Program-made: the position numbers and the translations under genes
In this document: piece by piece, positions 7,079 to 14,329 of the stretch
How positions within the stretch are numbered: the first letter of the stretch is position 1
How the letters are laid out: every line of letters begins with the position of its first letter
Origin: a bacterium
GTDB taxonomy: Bacteria; Patescibacteriota; Minisyncoccia; Phycocordibacterales; JABMNX01
Assembly: GCA_002687905.1 (NCBI GenBank)
Contig: NZBM01000006.1
Span: 1-60,655, forward strand
Reading direction: 5' to 3'
DNA: 60,655 nucleotides
The notes under the pieces: model-generated
What the model saw: the letters and a program-made list of their open reading frames with translations, nothing else
Told to the model about the DNA's origin: nothing
Databases searched by the model: none

Positions 7079-8614
7079 TCAAATGGTTCGTCTATGAAAA
7101 AAACGGTCATCGTCTTCAAAATGTCTTTCGTCCTCATCAAAAAATAGCGGACCTTCAAACCTATCGTCAAAATCATCTCTGAATTCCTTTTCATGGTCTT
7201 CAAAAAACTCCCTTCTCTCTAAGAAATCCTCGTCAAATTCGTCTCTGAATTCCTTTTCATGGTCTTCAAAAAACTCCCTTCTCTCTAAGAAATCCTCGTC
7301 AAATTCGTCTCTGAAATCTTTGTCATCAAAATTCTCTAGTTCAAATTCAATTGGTAGAAATTCTCTGTCGCCAACTGGAAAATCTTCTCCTGAATTTTCA
7401 AAACATTTTTTAAATGCAATCTCTGCTTCAGGTCCAAGATTTTCAAAATCACCCTCTTCTACTGCTTTAAGTCCGTCACTTCCAAGAGAACTCTCTATAC
7501 AATTGAGCACTTCGAGCGGCGCATTATGTAGCGCATCCCCAGGACCGCCGTCAGGACCTCCTCTCTCATCAAATTCCTCAAAACACCCTCTCATTGCGTC
7601 TCCGATTTGTGGAGACGGGAAGAAGTTTCCACTTCTAATTTGTGCAATTGTGTTTGATCCAAGCTTGTCTTCAAGACAGCTGAACACAGCCGGCGGCGCC
7701 TGTTCTAGTCCCTCTCGTATTTTTATAAGTCCTTCCTCAAATCTTTCTTTGTCTCCTTCTGGCAAAATATCGTGCTCCTGCGCAAATTCAAAACAAATCT
7801 GCTGGTTTGCTGGATTGTTACAAAAATCTTCACACTCCCTGTGACCTTTACAGCCCCCAGGCCCCTTTCCACCGGTCTTTTTGATCATCTCAAGCTCTTC
7901 AGGAGAGACAACGCCCGCACGCTCCGCAAAAGCTATACACTCATCAAAATTAATGTCATCTTCACAAAACGCTTCACACTCATCTCTTCCTTGGCAACCG
8001 CCAGGAGTGTCTCCTGCAGCTAGAAGGTCTCTAAACTTTCTTGCCTCTTCAAGCTCGTCCGGACTCATCAGTCCTGCTGCTTCAGCAAATGCAATACACT
8101 CGTCAATATTGGCACCGTCCTCACAATAGATCTCGCAAGACTCTTTATCGGTACAACCTCCCGGAAGCGCTACTCCAGAGTTAATCGCATTTAACATTTT
8201 CCTTGCCTCTTCAAGCTCCTCCTCCGAGATCAAATCATGCTCCTCGCCAAAAGCTATACACTCTTCAATATTGTTTATGTCACTACAGTAGTCGTCACAT
8301 TCATCGTGGCTTCTACATCCTCCCGGGCCAACGGAGCCAATTTCAGCAAAAGTTTTTGCTTCTTCTATTTCCTCTGGGGTTAGAAGATTGTGAGCTTCTG
8401 CGTAAGAAATACACTCATCAATATGATCAAGTGAGCCACAATATGATTCACAATCACTTCTGCTTTCGCAATTCCCAAGCTCAGCTATAGGATATTCAAT
8501 ATCAGCGAATAGGTCATCTGATTGTGCGTGAACTACAATGCCGGCACTAATTGAAAGAGCGGTTACTATTATTAAAAGTGAGATCGCAAGTCTTTTATCT
8601 AGAGAAAAAATCAT
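7079..8614 (-). CDS. Secreted Cys-rich repeat protein (frameshifted C-terminus)
   Basis: N-terminal signal/TM segment, then repeats like PGGCxxxxECExYCxDxxNIDECIAFAExxGLMSPEELEEARKF; C-terminal DFLERREFFEDHEKEFRDEFDE tandem repeat. Confidence 0.8.
   Translation of the reverse strand: MIFSLDKRLAISLLIIVTALSISAGIVVHAQSDDLFADIEYPIAELGNCESRSDCESYCGSLDHIDECISYAEAHNLLTPEEIEEAKTFAEIGSVGPGGCRSHDECDDYCSDINNIEECIAFGEEHDLISEEELEEARKMLNAINSGVALPGGCTDKESCEIYCEDGANIDECIAFAEAAGLMSPDELEEARKFRDLLAAGDTPGGCQGRDECEAFCEDDINFDECIAFAERAGVVSPEELEMIKKTGGKGPGGCKGHRECEDFCNNPANQQICFEFAQEHDILPEGDKERFEEGLIKIREGLEQAPPAVFSCLEDKLGSNTIAQIRSGNFFPSPQIGDAMRGCFEEFDERGGPDGGPGDALHNAPLEVLNCIESSLGSDGLKAVEEGDFENLGPEAEIAFKKCFENSGEDFPVGDREFLPIEFELENFDDKDFRDEFDEDFLERREFFEDHEKEFRDEFDEDFLERREFFEDHEKEFRDDFDDRFEGPLFFDEDERHFEDDDRFFHRRTI
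7185..7320 (-). repeat. Tandem direct repeat (~66 bp unit) within the Cys-rich protein gene
   Basis: tctctgaattccttttcatggtcttcaaaaaactcccttctctctaagaaatcctcgtcaaattcg occurs twice in tandem plus a partial unit. Confidence 0.85.
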
Positions 8615-8617
8615 GAA

Positions 8618-8875
8618 TTAATTTGAAAAAGGATTTTTGTAGTTTTTAAGTGGATTTGCTTCAACTTGCTCAAGTGGATTTGTCTCCGGAATTGTGTCAG
8701 TAGCCTCATCTACCGGGGCTTGTACGCTGTCAAAAAGAGCTCCACCAAAACCAGCTTCCTCAACCGTATCCCCTCCACCAGAGCCTGGACCGTAAAGAAA
8801 ATACCAGCCTCCAAGTGCCGCTATAATTATTATTAAAACCACAATAGCAGTGGTAGAAACGCCTGCGCTATTCAT
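8618..8875 (-). CDS. Small single-pass membrane protein
   Basis: TTAIVVLIIIIAALGGWYFLYG TM helix. Confidence 0.6.
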   Translation of the reverse strand: MNSAGVSTTAIVVLIIIIAALGGWYFLYGPGSGGGDTVEEAGFGGALFDSVQAPVDEATDTIPETNPLEQVEANPLKNYKNPFSN

Positions 8876-8951
8876 ATTCTATATTCTCGCCTTTATTTAG
8901 AAAAAGCCGCAGTTATTTTTCCACAATAGTAATTGTGCTAGGCTTCCTAAT

Positions 8952-10013
8952 ATGAAAACACTTGATGAATTGCTCAAATTTGGAGTTATTCAAAACACGC
9001 TTTTCTTTGGGCTCTTAATACTCGCGACAGTTGGATTCGTCTGGCTGATTCAGGACTTTATTGCGCCAATCTTCTGGGCAGTAGTTCTTACAATAGTCTT
9101 TTACCCAATACAGAAAATGTGGGTATCAGTCGTAAAACAAAAAAGTGTGGCAGCACTTCTTTCTATACTTACATTACTCGTAATAGTGGTCGTTCCTTTA
9201 TATGTGACGGGAACACTTGTTGTGGAAGAATCTTTTAGATTCTACGAAAGAGTAGCCTTCGGAGATAACGGAGGATTTATGGAGGAAGTATCAAATGCAG
9301 CAAGGTTTCTTGAGCCTCTTGGTTTTGAAGACGAAGTTGTAAAAGAAAAACTAACCTCTGTTGCAACTTTTGTAATAAATTGGCTTTCAGAACAAGCAGT
9401 GGCTATTAGTCAAAGCACATTTGGTTTTATAGTTAAACTTCTCCTGATGTTCTATATCCTTTTCTTTACCTTTAGAGACGGACCAAAAATTGCAAACAAA
9501 CTTATGGAGGTTCTACCTCTAGGAGACAGGCGTGAGAAAAAAATATACGAACGTTTCTCTTCTGTAACAAGAGCAATATTTAAGGGCACGTTAGTAATAG
9601 CTATAATTCAGGGTGCTATAGGTGGAATATTATTCTTCATTGCTGGAATTGAAGGAGCTCTTCTATGGGCGGTTGTTATGGCGATACTCTCAATTATCCC
9701 TGCAATAGGTCCCACAGTAATTTGGCTTCCTGCCGGAGCTATTCTTATTCTTTCAGGAGACTACACTGGCGCCGCTGTAATTTTGGCTGGTGGAGCTGTG
9801 TTCATAAGTCTCGTTGATAATGTGCTTCGTCCTGTTCTTGTGGGAAGAGATACTGCGATGCCAGACGCAATAATACTTCTATCAACTCTCGGAGGGCTTA
9901 GTCTATTTGGAATAACAGGATTCATAGTAGGACCTATAATAGCAGGCTTTTTCCTCTCAATGTGGACTATGTTTTCGGAGGATTATAAGGGTGAATTAGA
10001 GCGCCACGGCTAA
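8952..10013 (+). CDS. AI-2E family transporter / PerM-like permease
   Basis: WAVVLTIVFYPI..; IPAIGPTVIWLPAGAILILSGDYTGA; VDNVLRPVLVGRDTAMPDAIILLSTLGGLSLFGITGFIVGPI. Confidence 0.9.
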   Translation: MKTLDELLKFGVIQNTLFFGLLILATVGFVWLIQDFIAPIFWAVVLTIVFYPIQKMWVSVVKQKSVAALLSILTLLVIVVVPLYVTGTLVVEESFRFYERVAFGDNGGFMEEVSNAARFLEPLGFEDEVVKEKLTSVATFVINWLSEQAVAISQSTFGFIVKLLLMFYILFFTFRDGPKIANKLMEVLPLGDRREKKIYERFSSVTRAIFKGTLVIAIIQGAIGGILFFIAGIEGALLWAVVMAILSIIPAIGPTVIWLPAGAILILSGDYTGAAVILAGGAVFISLVDNVLRPVLVGRDTAMPDAIILLSTLGGLSLFGITGFIVGPIIAGFFLSMWTMFSEDYKGELERHG

Positions 10014-10064
10014 TTGACCACATAATAAGAGGGTGGTACACTACCAGCCGTAACTATAGCCGTT

Positions 10065-10589
10065 TTGAAAGTAGAAAAGACACGAATTAATCAGGAGATT
10101 CGCGCAAGTGAGCTCCGTGTGATTGGCGCCGACGGCGCTAATTTAGGTGTAATTTCTCTTTCGGAGGCAACAAAAGCCGCTCAAGACGCGGGGCTTGATC
10201 TTATAGAGATTTCTCCCCAAGCAAAGCCGCCTGTTGCCAAAATAATGGACTATGGGAAATATCAGTACGAATTAAAGAAGAAGTTGAAGGAGGCTAAAGC
10301 CAAATCACACGTTACAGAGACTAAGGTTGTACAAGTAAAAATTGGAACTGGAGACCACGACCTTAACTTAAAATCAAAAAGAGTTGAGGGTTGGCTAGGT
10401 GAAGGTCATCGAGTTAAAGTAGACCTATTCTTGTGGGGACGATATAAGTACATGGAATTTAGCTTCCTAAAGGAAAGGCTTGAGAGATTCCTAAATTTAA
10501 TACCAGTTGAGTACAAAATATCTGAAGAAATAAAGAAAAGCCCAAAAGGACTCTCTGTCACAATTGAACGGGCTAAAGGAGGAAAATGA
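10065..10589 (+). CDS. infC: Translation initiation factor IF-3
   Basis: INQEIRASELRVIGADGANLGVIS..PPVAKIMDYGKYQYE. Confidence 0.97.
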   Translation: MKVEKTRINQEIRASELRVIGADGANLGVISLSEATKAAQDAGLDLIEISPQAKPPVAKIMDYGKYQYELKKKLKEAKAKSHVTETKVVQVKIGTGDHDLNLKSKRVEGWLGEGHRVKVDLFLWGRYKYMEFSFLKERLERFLNLIPVEYKISEEIKKSPKGLSVTIERAKGGK

Positions 10590-10771
10590 AAACAAACAAA
10601 TCATACACAAAGAGGTTGAAAATAAAGAAAAGCGGTAAGGTCATTGCAAGAAGGCCTGGCCAGAATCATTTTAATGCTAAAGCATCAAGATCTAAGCAGT
10701 TAAAGAAGCGTGGAACAGATGAATTTGCTTTAAGTACTAAAGACAAAAGTAGATTTGTCCCATACAACTAA
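10586..10771 (+). CDS. rpmI: Ribosomal protein L35
   Basis: MKTNKSYTKRLKIKKSGKVIARRPGQNHFNAKASRSKQ; between infC and rplT. Confidence 0.93.
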   Translation: MKTNKSYTKRLKIKKSGKVIARRPGQNHFNAKASRSKQLKKRGTDEFALSTKDKSRFVPYN

Positions 10772-10772
10772 T

Positions 10773-11117
10773 ATGGCAAGAGTAAAAAGAGGAACAACCA
10801 AATTAAAGAGAAAGAAAAATATCCTTAAAGAAGTTAAGGGATATCGCGCTGGCCGTAAAAGCAAGAAAAAGCAAGCCCGCGAAGGCGTAATGCACGCGGG
10901 AGCTCACGCATTTGATCACCGAAGAGATAAGAAAGGTGTGTTTAGAAGGTTTTGGAATGTAAGAATTAATGCCGCAGTAAGACCGCATGACTTCTCGTAC
11001 AGTACTTTTATACACGCGCTTAAAGAAAAGAAAATTGGACTTGATAGAAAGGTGTTATCTGAAATCGCCAAGAATCATCCAGACACTTTTAAAAGAATTG
11101 TTGAGAACGCTAAATAA
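10773..11117 (+). CDS. rplT: Ribosomal protein L20
   Basis: MARVKRGTTKLKRKKNILKEVKGYRAGRKSKKKQARE. Confidence 0.96.
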   Translation: MARVKRGTTKLKRKKNILKEVKGYRAGRKSKKKQAREGVMHAGAHAFDHRRDKKGVFRRFWNVRINAAVRPHDFSYSTFIHALKEKKIGLDRKVLSEIAKNHPDTFKRIVENAK

Positions 11118-11120
11118 TAT

Positions 11121-11762
11121 TTAGAGAATACAGTCGTTTCCTTTATGGTCTATAGTGCGTGGGTTGCTATAGACTAAATTTGTATTGTCTCTGTCATTTC
11201 GAACCATCTCTATCATTTTATCTACCAGTCTTTTTGGGTTTGAATCAAAAACAATTTTTTCATTTTCTCTATGAGCGTTTTTAATAATAGTCTCTATAAT
11301 TTCGTCAGTCTTCCAAGAGCCCTCAAGAATTCCGATTGGTTTTCTATCTTCGTATGCAACAGTAAATTCATTTATTGTGCCAATTCTCCCGCATCCAACG
11401 ATAACAGCGTCGCTTGATCGTGTGAGGAGTAAGTTTCTTCCAGAGAAACCAAATCCAGTATAGACAATTAGATCAAGGCATTCTGTAGGAAGCTTGTAAC
11501 GATTTACATGCTCTTCAACAGTTGAAGCTGGAGAAAAACCAATAGAGGCGCCTCCTTTTTCTTTCGCCCCAATTGAGGCAAAAAAAGGAAATCCGGTTGT
11601 GGCTCCGGTAACAAGAACGGCTCCGCGCTCAGCTATTGCTCTTCCGATATCTTTTCCCTGATTATATGCATCAACCCCGCAATGCCCTGTTTCTGCCGCT
11701 CCTGATACACAAATGCGTATTTTGGGAGCATATTTTTTTGCCTCTTTAACAACTTCGTCCAT
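11121..11762 (-). CDS. SLOG/LOG-like nucleotide-binding protein
   Basis: CVSGAAETGHC..GAVLVTGATTGFPFFASIGAKEKGG..VIVGCGRIGTINEFTVAYEDRKPIGIL, TIGR00725/LOG-like fold. Confidence 0.75.
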   Translation of the reverse strand: MDEVVKEAKKYAPKIRICVSGAAETGHCGVDAYNQGKDIGRAIAERGAVLVTGATTGFPFFASIGAKEKGGASIGFSPASTVEEHVNRYKLPTECLDLIVYTGFGFSGRNLLLTRSSDAVIVGCGRIGTINEFTVAYEDRKPIGILEGSWKTDEIIETIIKNAHRENEKIVFDSNPKRLVDKMIEMVRNDRDNTNLVYSNPRTIDHKGNDCIL

Positions 11763-11784
11763 TGTTAACTATATTATCACGAGT

Positions 11785-13149
11785 CTATATTTCTATTTCT
11801 ATACTCTCTCCTTTCTCTGGAACATAAGACTCAACATCTAGAAAGTCTCTAATTCTTTGGGCCAAGAAACTTGATGATTTTGGCTCACCCATACATACAA
11901 ATACTTTCCTTAAAGTGTCTGAAGAATCCTCAACAAAAGAAAGTAAGTTCTCTGAATCCTTATGAGCAGAGAATCCGTGAATGGATCTAACTTCTGCCCT
12001 AACGAAAACATTTTGCTCCATTATCTCAATTTCTTTTGCGCCGTCCTGGATACGTCTTCCTAAAGTGCCTGCCGCCTGATATCCAACAATTAAAAGAATG
12101 TTGTTTTTATCTTCCAAATACTTCTTTTCGTGGTGAAGAATTCTTCCTCCCATAGACATTCCGGAGCCGGCAATAACAATCTTTGGTGAATCTGATTTAG
12201 CAATTGATTTTGACTCTTCAACTCTTGGTGTAAATGAAAGTTTTGGAAACTCAAATATGTTATCGCCTTCACTAATTTCCTTTTTTACACTTTCGTTAAA
12301 GTTCTCCGGATACTTTTGATATAGATTGGTAACTTTTATTGCAAGCGGTGAGTCAAGATAAACTGGAATCTCATCTATCTCCCCTTCCTCAACAAAATTA
12401 TTTATTTCGTAAAGAAGAAGTTGTGTTCTTTGAATTGAAAAGGCGGGAATCATTAAAACTCCTCCTCGTTTTTTTATATCAAGTATTGCTTGTTTTAAAT
12501 GAGCCCGTCTTTCTTCTTTGTCTTCATGATTACGATCTCCATAAACACTTTCCATTACCATATAATCTGCACCTTCAACTTTTTCTGTGTCACGCAATAT
12601 TGGCGCAGGCGTGTTACCAAGATCTCCTGTGAAAACTATTTTCTTATCCTTATGAGTAACTTCAGCTATAGCAGAGCCTAAGATATGTCCTGCATCCTTA
12701 AAATTTAGACTAAACCCTCCACCAATATCAGTATTCTCGTGATATTTCACTGTCTTCCATAGGCTCATAGTTTTAGCCACGTCTTCGTCGTCATATAGCG
12801 GCTCTACATCTTCTTTTTTTGCTTCTTGTCCGATAATTTTTACGGAATCAGCGAACATAACCTCAGAAATGTCGCGAGTAGAAGGAGTTGAATATATAAC
12901 TCCTTTAAAACCTTCTTTTACTAACTTTGGAATTCGCCCAATATGGTCAGAGTGTGAGTGAGTAACAATTAATACGTCAACGGAAGCTGGATCATAAATA
13001 AATGGGTCATAGTTACAGTCTTTACAAAACTTCTCCCCTTGCTCAAGACCGCAATCAACCAAAAATTTAAAGTCCCCATTATCAAGTAAGAAATTTGCAC
13101 CTGTTACTGTACCCGCTCCTCCTGCAAATGTAAGTTTTGCTTTACTCAT
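11785..13149 (-). CDS. MBL-fold metallo-hydrolase, RNA-processing (beta-CASP) type
   Basis: VTHSHSDHIGRIPKL; beta-CASP region; C-terminal RSIHGFSAHKDS. Confidence 0.9.
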   Translation of the reverse strand: MSKAKLTFAGGAGTVTGANFLLDNGDFKFLVDCGLEQGEKFCKDCNYDPFIYDPASVDVLIVTHSHSDHIGRIPKLVKEGFKGVIYSTPSTRDISEVMFADSVKIIGQEAKKEDVEPLYDDEDVAKTMSLWKTVKYHENTDIGGGFSLNFKDAGHILGSAIAEVTHKDKKIVFTGDLGNTPAPILRDTEKVEGADYMVMESVYGDRNHEDKEERRAHLKQAILDIKKRGGVLMIPAFSIQRTQLLLYEINNFVEEGEIDEIPVYLDSPLAIKVTNLYQKYPENFNESVKKEISEGDNIFEFPKLSFTPRVEESKSIAKSDSPKIVIAGSGMSMGGRILHHEKKYLEDKNNILLIVGYQAAGTLGRRIQDGAKEIEIMEQNVFVRAEVRSIHGFSAHKDSENLLSFVEDSSDTLRKVFVCMGEPKSSSFLAQRIRDFLDVESYVPEKGESIEIEI

Positions 13150-13150
13150 C

Positions 13151-13531
13151 TTAATTTGAAGTGTAGTAGATCCACGCCATAAGTGCACCTAGTGTGCCTA
13201 TTATAAGGTCAATTGTAGTATCTACTGCAAAATCGCCTACTATAGGAACTCCGGCTAAAAATTCAAAGACCTCCCACCCGATCGCAACAAAAAATATAGT
13301 AAAAAATGCAACAAGAGAAATATTTCTAACTCTTCTTTTAACCTTTACATATCCAGATTCAAAGAAAAACCATAAAGATATGAGGGTGGCCCAAAGACCT
13401 CCTAGAAAATGGACTAATATATCAAACCAAGGGAATACCCAGTACCAATAAAGCTCAAGTGCAGTAATATGTAGCACTCCAATAAAAGCTATGAGTAAAA
13501 ATTGAGCTATAAAAATTTTATTTCTAAGCAT
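13151..13531 (-). CDS. Hypothetical multi-pass membrane protein
   Basis: Four hydrophobic helices; HFLGGLWATLISLWFF, VAIGWEVFEF. Confidence 0.7.
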   Translation of the reverse strand: MLRNKIFIAQFLLIAFIGVLHITALELYWYWVFPWFDILVHFLGGLWATLISLWFFFESGYVKVKRRVRNISLVAFFTIFFVAIGWEVFEFLAGVPIVGDFAVDTTIDLIIGTLGALMAWIYYTSN

Positions 13532-13540
13532 TTTATTAAA

Positions 13541-13707
13541 ACGACCCGCGACTCACTTATAGAACGCGGGGCACTTTAGTGGGGTTAGGAGAACATCCTC
13601 GCCCGGTTAACCCAAGTGGGTGTCCTAAGAAGTACACCAAGATGTACTTACAAGTCAGACTCCCGAGCAAAGAATTAAAGTGGACGATGCTCACCTAACC
13701 TCGCATT
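13541..13707 (-). ncRNA. Candidate pseudoknotted structured RNA
   Basis: Crossing helices 13572-13578:13676-13682 (CACTTTA/TAAAGTG) and 13583-13589:13694-13700 (GGTTAGG/CCTAACC); inner hairpin aagtaca/tgtactt; terminator-like CCCGCG..CGCGGG+TTTT; TATACT -10-like box just upstream on the minus strand. Confidence 0.5.
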
Positions 13708-13722
13708 AAGTATATCACGTAC

Positions 13723-14328
13723 CTACTCCAATATTCCATCTAGGTTTACGTCGTAAAGAATCTGCTCACCAACTAATCTGTAGTCAACTAACTCATCGCC
13801 AGAAAACCAGTGATTTATTTCATTATTTGCTTCATCTACTGAGCCGGAGGCATGTATTAAGTTTCTTATAGCTCTATCGTCAGTATCTGACATCTCATAT
13901 GAATCCATAACATAGTCCCCCCTTATAGTACCCACATCCGAGCTAAGCGGCTCAGTCCCTCCTACAATTTTTCTCACAAGTCCTACAGAATGAGCTCCTT
14001 GCCAGACCATAACTATAGAAGGACCAGACGTAAGATATTTTTTTAGATTCTCAAGTATTACGGCTGTTATTTCTTGTGGGTCCTCCGAAGGAGGCGTCTT
14101 TCCATTCTTCCTATAGGACTCAATGGTTTTCTCCCCAGTAACCTGTCTCCAACTTGGATCAAGCGTGTAGTGCTTCTCTACATGATCTTCTGTTGGAACA
14201 GTAATTTTTAGTCCGACCAGTTTAAGACCTACTTTTTCAAAGCGTCCAATTATCTCTCCAATAAGAGATCTTTGAACACCGTCTGGTTTTACTATTACCA
14301 GCGTTCTTTCTTTGCTAAATTTTGACAT
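13723..14328 (-). CDS. ndk: Nucleoside diphosphate kinase (long form)
   Basis: ERTLVIVKPDGVQRSLIGEIIGRFE..MVWQGAHSV..RGDY..IHASGSVDEANNEI. Confidence 0.92.
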   Translation of the reverse strand: MSKFSKERTLVIVKPDGVQRSLIGEIIGRFEKVGLKLVGLKITVPTEDHVEKHYTLDPSWRQVTGEKTIESYRKNGKTPPSEDPQEITAVILENLKKYLTSGPSIVMVWQGAHSVGLVRKIVGGTEPLSSDVGTIRGDYVMDSYEMSDTDDRAIRNLIHASGSVDEANNEINHWFSGDELVDYRLVGEQILYDVNLDGILE

Positions 14329-14329
14329 T

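Noticed and set aside
13541-13707. RNase P, SRP or 6S RNA
   Set aside because: Crossing helices resemble the RNase P P2/P4 topology, but conserved core nucleotides are absent; no SRP GGAAGCAGCC-type motif; 6S not distinguishable by eye.
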